A stretch of 64,000 bases of DNA from Marthasterias glacialis (Eukaryota; Echinodermata; Asteroidea; Forcipulatida; Asteriidae): positions 13,775,338 through 13,839,337 of the forward strand of contig OU452234.1 of assembly GCA_911728455.2 (NCBI GenBank), written 5' to 3'. The position numbers were made by a program, and so were the translations under genes. Of the stretch, positions 22,553 through 34,019 are shown one piece after another (position 1 is the first letter of the stretch; every line of letters begins with the position of its first letter). The notes below the pieces were generated by a model. The model was not told the origin of the DNA. It made no database searches and saw only the letters and a list, made by a program, of their open reading frames with translations.

Positions 22553-25500
22553 CTTGACACGAGAAAAGCAATAGATGAAATGAATACAAATCAATTGAAT
22601 TGTATTGCTGTTTAAACAACCATCTATAACAGGACAACAATGCTGTCCATTGTTCACTTTGTAGGCCCTTATTTGCAGAAGAAATAATTATTCACAGTGG
22701 ATGAAGCATGTCAAGTTTTATGGGAAAAAAAGAAAATTGTAAAGAGTACTTTTCTGATGTGAAACGTACGTTTAACGTGAAGGTTCCTTCGGGGAGAAGC
22801 TTCCAGTATTCTCCTAAAGATGTGGTCTGCAAGGGATTTGGGGGAACTGGCTGCCCAGCCAGTGAGACAAGGGCGCCCTCTATTGGTTCGGCCGTGTCGT
22901 TATCGGTTACAACCCCTTTCACACCTGCACAATAAATATAGATATAATAAACACATAAGCTGGGATTAAGTAGGAGTCGGCGGTTTTTTTTTACGATCAT
23001 CTGTTTAACCATGGAGGATCCTTCCTCCGTGGTTGAACAGACGTTTGTTACGCATCATAATGTCCAACATGGGCTATTAAGTCCGACGACACTTTTGAAC
23101 TGCGGTACATGTCCGACCCGTTGTGTCAGACGAGCGACTATGTCCAACACAATGGGTCGCACATAGTACCCTGTTTTCGCCAGATTTCCAGGGGCATAAA
23201 AATGTACGAAATGATGATAAATCTACACCCGTTCTCTCGTAAACTGGTTTCCACGTGACGTTTATCCTAGAAGAAGATTCAAATGAATAATGCTCTGTCC
23301 AAACTTAAGATCAACTTAAATGTAACGTTATCTGTAGGAGCTGTCTCTTTTTCGTGCTTTTCGAAGTAGCATCAAAGAGCGTTAAGATCTGGAGACTAAT
23401 ATGAACACGTGCCCAAACTTGAATCCCCGGAGTTCAGTGACAAAGCAATGCGCTGAAATCTTCAAGGAATATCAGTCATTTTACGGACATTTGAGAACCG
23501 TACACAAGCAACAGGGAGATGTCCAGGATATACTAACCTCTGTGGACTTGTTGGAGGAAGACTAGCAAGGATTTCCGATTTTCATTCCAGAACCCTGGTA
23601 GACCTGAGGCATTGGGATACTTGCAGCAAGATAACTCCACTAATATTGCAATGCAGCCGTGGTAAATGTAATTAAAATCTTGCATGCTGCCTATAGATAA
23701 AGACAACAACGAATATTGGTTAATATTATGTGAATTGGTTCGTTGACATTATTTTCTGTGCAGCGAAAATGCATATGAAGTCAGGGCATTCGATTGGCTT
23801 GGTGGTTTCTTCCCTGCCTTGCACTTCCGTGAGTGTGGACCCCGGTTTGTGGCCCCGGTTCGAATCCCGGACCCGGAGCCTTGCCCTTCGGTTGTTGGTC
23901 CCTCCTTATATACTAACTGGTTGCGTGGGTTTTCCTCCCACATCTAAAACTGACATTTTTCGGCAACCTTCTCTCACACAGGTATCTTCAGGCTTATGGA
24001 TTTACAGCGCTATAGTCACCTTTGACGATCGTCATTAAGGTTTCATAAGTGACAAAACAAAATAATAAAAAATAATAATAATAGTATTAGTATTACTAAT
24101 ACCGTCCGGCCTGTAGTAGAAACACTGGAAATAAGTCTTAATACAAGGACAGCTTAATCCTCAAATTAATTCATCATTACAACAGTTTATCAGCAAGTTA
24201 GATTAAAGGGGCTGTGTCGTCATGATTACAGCAGTAAATGGAATAACCCAGTTACTATGCACGCGCGCGCGCCGGCGGTCACATCACAGTTTGACAAAGA
24301 CGGCACCCTTTGTGATTTGACTACAAGCGCGCGCGTGTGTGCAGTTTTAGGGTGAGGGTTCAGATTTCAATGCACAGCCACAGGCCTGCTATAATCATGA
24401 AGACATAACCCCTTTGATCAATCAGCAATATTTAATCAGTAGTTATCGTGTATGGTAAATCGATCATCTCAGTAGTTAATATTTAACCATTATTAATAGG
24501 CTACCGGTCATCCTGTCAGATCAAACAGTGACCAACAGGGGCTAATTCATCACTTCATTCTGCACTGAAGAGCGAATATGAGAGGGTAGGGGGCGGGTAG
24601 GGCCAAGGACCAGTTTAGACACAAGGTCGATGAAGACGCATGGCCATCATTATTATGACACAAACTTAATAAACACAAATATTCCACGGAGACATCAGAT
24701 ACGATACGATTTTACATCGTATCGTCAACTTTATCAGCCTTGTATGGTGTTCCATTATGTGCCGTGTTTCCCCCATCACTTTTTGTTAGCACATCGATAC
24801 TATTCCAGAGTGGAATTATAAACAAACCTACCTTTTCGACTGTCAGACACTGACACTAACGTCAATTCCTAAATAATTCTTGGCAGGCATTAACTTCTGC
24901 TGACTTGAAACGCAGAGCCTACAAAATAATCTCATGGACATCATGTGACAGGCACGTGAACGATCAAAATTGTGACTAGAAAAAAAGGCGACGGGGAAAA
25001 ATGCGACTCAAAAATGAAACCTGAGACGCAAAAAAAGAAACTTAAAAAATGGAACACCATAATATTACACAAAATAAAAAAAGCCGCCGCCAAAGGAAAA
25101 AAGGGGGAAGCCGCGTAAACTGCCCTTAATGTGGAAAAAGGATAAACAGGGATTTTTCAAAGTGTAGTCACTTGCATGGCCAAATTCAGTCAATTTGGAT
25201 ACGGTTTCACAACATCCCGACTTGGGAACAAAGTCATAGAATACAGGTACTTGTAAGGCCGAGTGGAGCGACTTTGGCTACGGCTTTGGCCACGGCTTTG
25301 GCCGTTAGCATTAACCCTATCAGGACCGGGCTTTTTTTGGACTTACGGGGACCGGGGGGGGGGGGCTCATTGTGCCCCCCCTCCGTGTTTTCCAAAGTCT
25401 TGGGCCGATTTTTATGAAACTTGCCACAAATGTGTATTTCACCGAGTTCTACATGATGGTGCAAAAAAAAAATCAAAAAAATTGCATTAAAAGTAATTTT

Positions 25501-28500
25501 TGTAGTTTTTTTGCCCATTTTTGGTCAAAAATCGTATTTTTCCCATAATTTCCATATTTTTTGCCAGAATTCTGTAAAACTTTGCAAATTTGTCTTTCTT
25601 GACATCCTCAAGAACATAAACACCTTTTTCTTTACCAGAGTTACCGTTGAGGGCGCTAAACAAGCTGTTTTATGTAATTTTTGGGAAAAAATCACGTTTT
25701 TACATTTTTCCACTTAAAAATCGATGTAAACAGTCCTTTTAGGGTCCGAGTGTGCATTTATGAGGCCTAACTAACAACTCTATAGTATTTCTAGACCTCA
25801 AAAGTTCAAAATTATAATGTTGAAAATATTCCATAGATACAAAATTTTGCAAAGTTCGAACCCCTAAAAAACAGCTAAAAATACAAAATCCAAGATGGCC
25901 GCCAAAATGGCGGCCATTTTGGATTCCCACAATGCATCTCAAACTATCATGTGACATTTCGGTATCACTGTTGGCCACTAAAAATACTTAAAAACATAAC
26001 ATTTTGCTAAAAAATGCCCCAAAATCACAAAAAATCACAAAAAACGAGTAATATGGGTTCAAACAAACGGTTGCCATGGCAACCACTGACCTCTAATAAC
26101 AATCGTATTTTGACAAAATGACCCTAGATAATTTTCAAGTAAAGTCAGAAAATTTGGTGGCGATCGAATGTAGCGTTTAAAAGTTACAGGAAAAAGTTTG
26201 GTAGGGGGGGCACATTGTGCCCCCCCCCGGTCCTGATAGGGTTAAGGTGCAACATTGAAGAAAAGGTGTTTGCAGTGATCTGGCTTTAGCCGCAATTTGG
26301 ACGTGAATGGCCTTTTCAGAAACCACGGTTATAGGATTTGTCTCCGGCTCATGCAAACGGGCCGAAGCATCTGCCCGTCTGAAATCCTGCACCGAAAATG
26401 TACGTTTTAATATATCGAAAAAATACTGAGGAAAATCAACCAGAGCCTACACGGTGAAGCCTTGGCTTCGCAAGGGGCCTGTATAAACTTGTTCACCTTT
26501 AACAATGTACCAGTCCCCTCCGTTGGTAATCCCGCCCTCAAATCTATCACCATACTGGCACCTGTTCTCTTCCATGAGGTGCATTCTGGGATGGTTCAGG
26601 GCATATGCAGAGCTGATCTCTCTGTAGAATTTATCATCGGGGCTCAAACTGTACGGGGAACGGTCTGCAGGAGTGATGTCCTCTGTGGAGTAGGGAAGAA
26701 GAAAATAAAAACACGATTGTCCTAGTCAAATTAGTTCCACTTTCTTCTAATATTACATTTTAGGACTAGTTTACTTCGGGTCTAGGGAGTGCGTCTACAC
26801 TGTAGTACACTGACAATTTGGAAAGAAGAGTGGAGTTTGGGGCGGACTCTTGTTACCCCATTATGTTTCTCAACTGCGTAATGCTATCCACGACCCAATA
26901 TTAAAACGAGGGGCCTGTTAATCTCACCCAAACGTTATTTGGTGTTCAAGGTACCATTTCAATGTAGCTTTTTGTAATGGGAGACTTTTGAACGCTAGGT
27001 GGCAGCAGACTTACCAGGTAAATTCCCATTGTTTGCGCTGTTCTGAGCGTGCGCAAATTTCCAAGAACAATGGATTTACCTGGTTAAACCCGGTTCATAC
27101 TTCACGCAAAAGTGAAGGCGAAGCGAATTTTGGGGACGCACCAATTCAGTACGCACTGTTTTTCAATTGTGACGCAAGAAAATTCGCTTCGCTTTCGCCA
27201 TTCGCGTGAAGTATGAACCGATCTTTAGTCTACTGCCAACTAGTGTCCTCAAACGTCTCCCATTGGGAAAATCTTCGGTCAAAACGCAAGAGGAAATTCA
27301 ACAGTGTCTCTGGGAAATACATCATGCTTTATATTGGATCGAACCATAATGCATAAGGCTTACTGTGATCACGAATCCCGCACACGGGTTTACTGTAAAT
27401 CCTTAAGGATTATGCCGTAATACATTTACATGTACTGTTTCTTTTTGACGTGTTATGCCTGACAACATTCTTGATGGATGAAAGTGACCCTGGGAGCGGA
27501 CTGGGAAATCCAGAGTAGTGTAAGAATTATGACGAGTAGCATGAATGATACGACATGAGGAGGTTTGAAAGTACGGTGTCTCTGAAGGAACATTTCATCT
27601 CACGTCAATGCTTACGTCTTTGGCTCTAAGTGGGGATGGTTTCCTGACAATATTAAAAACATTTTTTTCCCCAGATTCACCTTAGGAAAACTTTGGTGCT
27701 GGCTAACAAAAAGGCTTCATCAGCATAAGTTGTTTTTATACCTTGCCCGAGTCTAGTGACCTTGGCTGTGGCTTGAAATTAGAATTCACCCACACATTAC
27801 CCAATGTTGACTGACTATAAAATGGGCATACCTTATTAAAGTACATGAAGGTGCACATCTACATTGTCACCTCCCCGGTAATCCGCGCCGGTGTCATAGG
27901 GGATTTTGTTCCCCAGCGTGTATGTCCCCCATACGGTAATAATACATGGGCTGACTGAAGTTGAGTCGAAAGAGGGCGCTTTTAGACGAAATTCGCCCTA
28001 TAGGGGACATACTCACCGGGGGAGGGGGGTACACAAAATGCCCTGTGAGTGGCACCGAAACCCAAGTCTTATTTTGGCTTAATAACTACCCACCTGGAAA
28101 CACGTTGTCGAAGGGGTAATTAGCCACAAGAGCACCACCATGAAAGTTTGCTGTCAGCACGAATTGGTTATTTTTTATCCACTCCATGATGGCTTGTGTC
28201 TCCGGCTCTCTAACGGTACTGTCCGGCTGGAAAAAATCTGGGAAGTTGCGGTTTAGATCACGTCCCCTGGCATTAGACCTATTCATACAAACACGAACGT
28301 GTTTAATGGATTAAAAAAAGTTCCCTATAGAGAGGTTGCATGACCCCGTGAAAAGTTCGTTTCGCAGCCATGTTGGGTACAGCCATGCACAAACTCAATG
28401 GCTGGCTAGCGTCGTCTGCTGAATAATTTAAAGGATCTGTTTGTGCACGCAGCATTAGAAAAAGGTCTCGGTGACGTCACGTGAAACCTCTCTGTTGATC

Positions 28501-31500
28501 CAATACGCCTGACGTCATCACACTCGATAAATCGTGGTCACGCCATTTTGGGCGTTAGATTCCCCCCCCCCCCCACCCCGTGTGTGTGCAATATTGAGTG
28601 AATATTTTAGGCGCGCGACGTGGGCTGGGTTAGATGCCAACCATAAATTTACATGCAAATTGACTCCCCAAACTGGCAGACCATGGGCAGCCGGTTAGCC
28701 CCGTATCACGTCATGTAAGGTGTTTATAATGCGTACGCTTTCCGAAAAAAAAAATAATAAAAAATGAAAATGGGACCTTCATACTGTTCCCGAACAAACA
28801 CATCATATACGGTGGGGCTACTGACGGAATGAAACAACATGGCGGCTCTAACCGCAGTAGGCTATGGGCGTTTACGAAACCACGGCTCGGGCTTGGGCTA
28901 AGGCTCTGTCAGTTATTTAGAAAACGTGTGCTTTCTTACGGGGCTTCAATTAGGCGGACGGAGCCCAGGCCGGAGCCCAAGCCCAGGCCGTGGTTTCGTA
29001 AACGGCCTATATTTATAGACCCCTTGTACTGACGTCATACGCGGGTACTGTCTGTACATTACATGCCATTATTTTTCGCAGTCGACTTACATGTAAATAA
29101 TGGTCGGCGTGTAAACGCGTGTGCTTCGCTCACTACATAGTTAGATCACGGGTAGCATAACTGACTCCGAAAATGGCGAATGGCTAATATAAGAATTATT
29201 GTGGTGATGATGTCATTTGATTTGGATGAATAGTAGCAACAAACGTTCATCAACTGTTATATTACTAGACCACGGCAGGAAGGGGGGACAGTCGTATTTA
29301 TGTGTGAGGTGAAATCTGCCATTGATTAAGCGACGGGGAGACAAGATGAGATAACCATAATCTTTACTCGTTCTAGTTTTGGGCGCCCTTTTCATAACGA
29401 CGACGCGATACAGCACTTAAAATGGGTTCAAGTGAGGGCGCTCTTTACCTGCCAACATATCCGTCACAATCGCCTTCGACAGCCTTTTCAAAGCCGTCTG
29501 GGTTCATGGAAGGCAGTATGTGGATCCTCGTGTTGTTCATGAGCGTGGTAACTTCACTGTCCATGGCCTCGTAGCTTACAAGGAGGTACTCGATAAAGTG
29601 AAGAAGGATCTCTCTACCGACAGCCTGCAATGCACAATGCTTGATGTTAAAGGTTATGTTCAAGATTAGTAAACCAATGGAACTGGAGGGTCACTGCTTA
29701 CACAGTTTACACCAATCCTCCATAGAAATATTCCTGCCTGAAATATTGCCACAGTCAATACAGTCAGACCCCCAAATCGTGCACAAATGTCCACACAATC
29801 TCTGGCATTACATACAATATATTTTGCTACACGTGAACCAGCAATTTTGATAACATAATAAGGGCTGTTGTCAATCTGATGAGAACAATGAGAAAAAAAC
29901 GATTTGTTTTGTTTTTAAGTTAACTTTATCAAAAAACAAAGTCCCTCTGATTCCGGCTCCACCCATTGATTTAGTCACCTCAGTCCCATGACGACTTACC
30001 TCGTTCCCGTGCATATTGCCAACATACTTGACGTCCGGTCTTCCGCGTACGACCGCGTCTGGTTTGCTGCCTGCAATCGCCATAACCCAAAGGTCTCTTC
30101 CTAAAAGATGACATTAAGGGTAAATAATCAGTGACTGACTCCCCCCCCCCCCCCCACCCCTTCGAGGAATTCGTGACCTATTGAAATTGAAAATTGCTTT
30201 CCTGAAAAAAAATAACAATGATAACAAAATTGAAAATAAAATAAACCCGTGTGAAAGGCGGCTCCCTGTAACTTGGGTACGATTTAATAATGCAGTCTCT
30301 GTTGATCTGGTCTGCAAAACCTTTGAGTGAAAATTACTCTAATACTATTGAAAGTAACTCCATCTTTAAATGTTTGTATACAAAATAACTTGGTTTTACC
30401 ATACACCGTAGTGTGTGGGATTCGAACCTAGGACCCCCGCATTCTAGAGCAGATATCTTAACCACCGACCGCGTTTGTAGTTGGGCCCAGTTTCTTTACA
30501 GTGGTTTGAACTATTTAATGATATTGTGTTTGTTCATGTTTGTTATACAATCATACCACCGTGTCTCAAAAAAAAGGTGGCGGCTGGCAAAAAAGGGAAA
30601 AGAGCAGGGGGCCTTCACGTCATAGGTGGATACAATCAAAGAGCAGACTTGGCAAGGTCACTCAGCACCATTTATCGAACCAATACACAGGACGGATTGC
30701 TTACTCCCCTAACAGCCAATTACCGTAGAGTAGTTTTGTGGATTGTTATGTACGGAGACAGTGTAAATCTTGCTTTTAAAAATTTCAATCAGAAAAGTGA
30801 GCAACCATTCCAATACAAACAAATTAAGGGTAGATTTGTACTTCTGCCACTCTCACAAACTCCCTGGTTTGAACCAATTATTATACGTTTCAATGACGGT
30901 GGTTCACAATCCCTTATAAAGTGTACTTTTTTGGTGACCTGAGAAACACAGCCGAAGAATCTTAGAAATGGGCCAAGAAGTTTATTTTTTTTTAAATCAT
31001 TGACCTACAAACAGGTTTGTAGGTGACCGAAGAAATCACGAACCTATTGAGGCCTAACTACATTGCAAGACTGCAAAAATGTTCGTGCAGCTGTGAAATC
31101 AATACTTAACGATAGATGGATCAACATTGAAAACACTGACCTCCGAAGCCACCTTATTTTATTACATCGGATCAAAACTTCCCAATCCCTAAACACGATT
31201 TGTGTATGTGTATTCCATCTTGTTTGTGGTCTACCATTTCAACTTTGGGGTGGAAGGGAACATTATTCGCCCTTCATGGTCGTTTGAGAGGATGACCACC
31301 GTCCGCTTCTACAACATGATAGACAAGCAATATGATGTCACTGATTGGCAGCGATTGAACGTCGAGCACCATTTGGTGTTTTTTTTTCTGACGTCATGGT
31401 TTGTTTTTTTTTCCGTCGGAAAGCTTAAGCGTTTAATTTATGTGCTGAGTCTTGTCTTTACGGATCCACATTGCGTAAACTGCATGGTTCCAGACTATTT

Positions 31501-31792
31501 TTTCGCTTGCAACCTGAATGTGTCAAATTCATAAACAAAAATGTAAAAATATGGGTGAAAAAAGAAAAACAAACAGGGCATGGTAGAAGTATCCGCCTAT
31601 GCCGTTTACTGACTCACCCTCTACTGACTTGCCAATGCTGTAAAGATGCGTTGTACTGTTGTAAGAAGTCGCAAATGACGTCATGATTGATGTCAGCTCG
31701 TCGAAGTCATGGTACTCGTGCTGGACGAAGGGAAACGCATATCCGAAAGCGAACATTGCACCAATGAGTATCAAACAGCCACGTGCGGACAT
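22376..31792 (-). CDS. Gene B: carboxypeptidase M-like metalloenzyme
   Basis: Eight exons join in frame: 31792-31618, 30100-30000, 29624-29449, 28278-28094, 26682-26497, 23690-23538, 22924-22770 and 22552-22376 (1308 nt, 435 residues; human carboxypeptidase M is of similar length). It has a signal peptide (1 to about 20) and an M14B catalytic domain with zinc ligands H89, E92 (HGNE) and H197, substrate-binding N160-R161 (DLNRNFPD), Y271 and catalytic E293. A transthyretin-like CarboxypepD_reg domain (about 326-408) follows, then a 27-residue hydrophobic C-terminus without a cytoplasmic tail. Family members remove C-terminal Arg or Lys from peptides. GPI attachment at the cell surface, as in CPM, is inference from the C-terminus. 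Nothing needed for catalysis is missing. Confidence 0.93.
22770..22924 (-). CDS. Gene B exon 7: transthyretin-like domain
   Basis: Encodes [20 protein letters not shown], then [15 protein letters not shown], the CarboxypepD_reg (peptidase-associated) fold that follows the catalytic domain in CPM/CPN/CPE/CPD. Phase 0 end at AAC|GTACGT. Confidence 0.94.
22999..23043. repeat. Hairpin around GGATCC
   Basis: Arms TCTGTTTAACCATGGAGGA and TCCTCCGTGGTTGAACAGA pair almost perfectly across a few central bases. It lies in the intron between exons 6 and 7 of gene B. Confidence 0.7.
23103..23170. repeat. Imperfect inverted repeat GGTACATGTCCGACCC
   Basis: GGTACATGTCCGACCCGTTG at left pairs with AATGGGTCGCACATAGTACC at right with about four mismatches. 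The TGTCC(A/G)AC word also repeats nearby, which suggests an old palindromic element. Confidence 0.5.
23538..23690 (-). CDS. Gene B exon 6: catalytic glutamate
   Basis: A 153-nt exon encoding [20 protein letters not shown] and [20 protein letters not shown], then [10 protein letters not shown]. Glu293 in VELSCCKYP is the general base. Phase 2 bases at the start complete the Gly codon from exon 5. Confidence 0.93.
23779..24040 (+). mobile_element. SINE-B (tRNA-derived), sense copy
   Basis: GGCTTGGTGGTTTCTTCCCT gives an A-box region and GGCCCCGGTTCGAATCCCGG a strong B box. Then follows a shared tail with TGCGTGGGTTTTCCTCCCAC, ACATCTAAAACTGACA and CACACAGGTATCTTCAGGC. The same tail occurs inverted at 61300-61530. 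Located in the intron between exons 5 and 6 of gene B. Confidence 0.7.
25230..26345. mobile_element. GGCTnnGGCTTTGG element split by a piggyBac-like insertion
   Basis: ACTTTGGCTACGGCTTTGGC stands just left of 25311, and CTTTAGCCGCAATTTGG with AACCACGG just right of 26245. These resemble the two arms of the GTTTACGAAACCACGG palindrome family, so the 927-bp element appears to have landed inside an older copy. The outer limits are uncertain. Confidence 0.4.
25315..26241. mobile_element. piggyBac-like non-autonomous transposon (927 bp)
   Basis: Perfect inverted ends CCCTATCAGGACCGG and CCGGTCCTGATAGGG are flanked on both sides by the tetranucleotide TTAA (25311-25314 and 26242-26245). A TTAA target site with CCC-starting ends is the hallmark of the piggyBac superfamily. 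The inside has second-level inverted G/C-rich arms with GGCACATTGTGCCC-like words and no transposase frame, so it must depend on a helper elsewhere. Confidence 0.8.
26497..26682 (-). CDS. Gene B exon 5: substrate pocket with Y271
   Basis: Encodes [17 protein letters not shown], then [16 protein letters not shown]. The Tyr in GGDWY corresponds to Tyr248 of carboxypeptidase A, which shapes the substrate pocket. Acceptor CTCCACAG|AG, donor AAAG|GTGAAC. Confidence 0.95.
26978..27264. mobile_element. CTAGGTGGCAGCAGAC MITE, copy 2 (interrupted)
   Basis: Ends GGGAGACTTTTGAACGCTAG and CTAGTGTCCTCAAACGTCTC plus CC are inverted repeats of the family. The right arm is split by the palindrome at 27091-27220. 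It lies in the intron between exons 4 and 5 of gene B. Confidence 0.75.
27091..27220. mobile_element. Nested 130-bp palindromic element
   Basis: CGGTTCATACTTCACGC and GCGTGAAGTATGAACCG are perfect 17-bp inverted ends. Further inside, GGCGAAGCGAATTTT pairs with AAAATTCGCTTCGC. It interrupts the surrounding MITE, so it inserted later. Confidence 0.8.
28094..28278 (-). CDS. Gene B exon 4: DLNRNFPD and third zinc ligand
   Basis: Encodes [29 protein letters not shown] and [16 protein letters not shown]. Arg161 anchors the substrate carboxylate and His197 is the third zinc ligand. Donor CCAG|GTGGGT, phase 1. Confidence 0.95.
28562..28580 (+). repeat. Poly-C run
   Basis: A run of about 14 C. It sits in the intron between exons 3 and 4 of gene B. 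Confidence 0.8.
28868..29006. mobile_element. Palindromic MITE GTTTACGAAACCACGG
   Basis: Ends CGTTTACGAAACCACGGCTC and AGGCCGTGGTTTCGTAAACG are inverted, followed inward by CGGGCTTGGGCT and its partner AGCCCAAGCCC. It is the best preserved copy of a family also seen at 2152 and, decayed, at 17090 and 25230. Confidence 0.75.
29449..29624 (-). CDS. Gene B exon 3: catalytic core
   Basis: Encodes [15 protein letters not shown], then [16 protein letters not shown] and DCDGYVG. The NPDG turn is conserved across the M14B family. Acceptor TTGCAG|GC, donor AG|GTAAAG in phase 2. Confidence 0.95.
30000..30100 (-). CDS. Gene B exon 2: first zinc ligands
   Basis: Encodes [10 protein letters not shown] and [11 protein letters not shown]. 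His and Glu of HGNE bind zinc. The exon ends exactly after this Glu at AAC GAG|GTAAGT, phase 0. Confidence 0.95.
30138..30158 (+). repeat. Poly-C run
   Basis: A run of about 16 C interrupted once by A, in intron 1 of gene B. Confidence 0.8.
30395..30490 (-). mobile_element. tRNA-derived SINE-A fragment
   Basis: GTGTGTGGGATTCGAACCTA is an antisense B box, followed by CCCCCGCATTCTAGAGCAGA and ATCTTAACCACCGACCGCG, an antisense tRNA-like head. It lies in intron 1 of gene B. Confidence 0.6.
31618..31792 (-). CDS. Gene B exon 1: signal peptide
   Basis: Starts [20 protein letters not shown] and continues [16 protein letters not shown], the standard opening of CPE/CPM-type enzymes, where a short helix follows the signal. 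Donor G|GTGAGTCAG, phase 1; exon 2 restores SVEGRDLWVM, a family signature. Confidence 0.92.
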
Positions 31793-33703
31793 GGTGATTG
31801 TTCCCGTAGGCTGCTGGCAGTGCGGCTATAATGTGAAACCCCGGGCTCGGTAAGCTTTTCTCCCGGTATGGGGCACTCGCAGCGTGTCAGATCCCCGATC
31901 GTGGTCCCGGGCACAGTGTGATAATTGACGGCTACTTAACTCGTTGAATCAAGTGAACATGGTCAAAACATCATACTGATGACCAAAATGCAAATAGTAA
32001 CTAGCTCATAAATCAGTTCAAAGGTTGATCTGTACGTAAAAATAGTGTAGTGCACTTTATATCGTTGCGAATGAAGTAGACTCATTTAACCACAACCTAA
32101 CCCCAGCTCATCAGGGGTGGATCAGTAAATGGATCCGTAACGTCTGCCGAGCTGGGTTGGTGGTTCCATGCCCATGTACTGTATAATGATGCAGCAGGAA
32201 TTTGCCCAGGTAATAAAAAACAACAATGTGTAGACCCGTTGTTTGCATTTGTTTATAGTTCATTTAGGATGTTAACAATAGAATGTGTACCGTCGCAGCT
32301 ATACTGTGCGCGGGGCATCGTGGAGTCAGCACTGGTATGCTACGATAGACTTTCGTATTCATTGATGCATTCCATGCGAGGGTAATGTACTTAGTTGCAC
32401 ACACCGTCAACACATGGAAGAAAAATGGCGTACCGTGATCCATGTTAATCAAACCTTGACGAGTCTGTACACTAGGACTTAACGTTATGGGAACTTCTTG
32501 ATCTGGGCGGTTCCAGGGTTTTCCAAAGAGGGGGGGGGGGGTTGGAATTTACCGATCAAGAAGCAAATGATGATTGAAGGCAAGTTGTGGCGACATTATT
32601 GTTTGACATTATACAGTGAACATTATAGTGTAATGTCAAAAGTTTATTTCTCATTGAAAGTGGGCGGGATGATATCTTGAGATTTTTTTTTCGGAAGGAA
32701 AAATAGAGGGGATCCGCCCCTGTTGATTGTACACCAGTTTATCCAAATTACTTTGATCAATTCGCCACATGGACTGCATAACTTCATCGTCGAAAAACAC
32801 GCTTCATCCAGGCACAGGTGTCAAACATATTAACAGTGTTCGATATAGCAGCAAGCCGCATGTGATGCCAATGCAAGGGGTATATAATATATACAGTACA
32901 GTGAAGTCCAATTTAATGGTTAAGTTGGGTTATTTTTACGAGGGTGGGGGGTCCCCCTCAAAATAAGTACATGTACTTACATGTACTTGTTTTTTAAAGG
33001 ATGCATAAAAGTTCATTAATTGGTTTTGGTAAAGTGAAGTTTAATTTAATGCTTTAAAATAAATTGGACTATAATTATTTAGGAGGAAAAAAATGGGGGG
33101 AAAATTAAATAGATAATTAAAACAAATCCTCTAAAAAATATGTACAGGTATGCATAAAAGTTCCAATTACTTTTAGACGTGTTTCCATATGAATAGTCCG
33201 GCCATAACCATCGCATTTTAAGGTATATTTTGTCTTGCGTTGTCATTATAGTAGTCATTCAGTAGTCAATGTTTGTCGTGAAATCGTCAACTTGACGCTA
33301 AATAGTGCGACCAGTGCAACAGTGCAAATTTTCAAATGGATGTAAAAAAAAATTAATAAAAATACTAAAATAATTATCTAAAGGACAAGGGGAAAACATC
33401 ATTGATGATTCTTGATGATTCTGGGGACTACAGCCGTTAACCTTTAATAAAAAAAAACCATTATAACAATATTGCATCAATTTCTAACCCAGATACATTT
33501 CAATTTGAATTATAAAAAAAAAAAATTCTCAACAAATCGTTAAAAAGTAACAACTTGTGAATTTTCGATACCGTTTTACAGTGAAATAAAGTTCATGGGA
33601 CGCAGTTTACCTTTAAACGAATGCAAGTTGCCACATTTTAACCAACATTATTCAGAGTGTTTTCTGAAGTTACTACCTATAGATGGATCTTGCACTGGTT
33701 GAA

Positions 33704-33853
33704 TGGGAGACTTTTGGAACGCTAGGTGGCAACAGACATACCAGGTAAATTTCCATTGTTTACGTAATTCTGAGCATTCGCAAATATCCGAGAACAATAA
33801 CAATGGATTTACCTGATAAGTCTGCTGCCACCTAGTGTCCTCAAAAGTCTCAT
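33704..33853. mobile_element. CTAGGTGGCAGCAGAC MITE, copy 3
   Basis: About 150 bp, palindromic: GGGAGACTTTTGGAACGCTA and then GGTGGCAACAGAC on the left, and GTCTGCTGCCACCTAGTGTC then CTCAAAAGTCTC on the right. Intact at both ends. Confidence 0.8.
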
Positions 33854-34019
33854 ATTGTGCGTTATTCAAAAGTTCGGATGTAGATCAATGACGTACAGTC
33901 TGTTAAAACACCACGACCACATCAACGGAATATTGCGTTATGTTTTGCCGTTTGGGTGTTTCCCCCGCAATTACAAAGTATTGAGGATGCAAATAAGTGT
34001 TAAATTTGTATCGGGGATA

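Noticed and set aside
22999..23170. CRISPR-like or riboswitch-like repeat structure
   Set aside because: Only inverted repeats without regular spacers, in a eukaryotic intron; a palindromic element is the simpler reading.
25234..25978. Several open frames inside the 927-bp piggyBac-like element
   Set aside because: Short, on both strands, with no transposase motif; shadows of inverted G/C-rich arms.
30481..30942. 153-codon open frame on the plus strand in intron 1 of gene B
   Set aside because: Starts inside a SINE, has no recognisable domain, and crosses low-complexity sequence; taken as chance.
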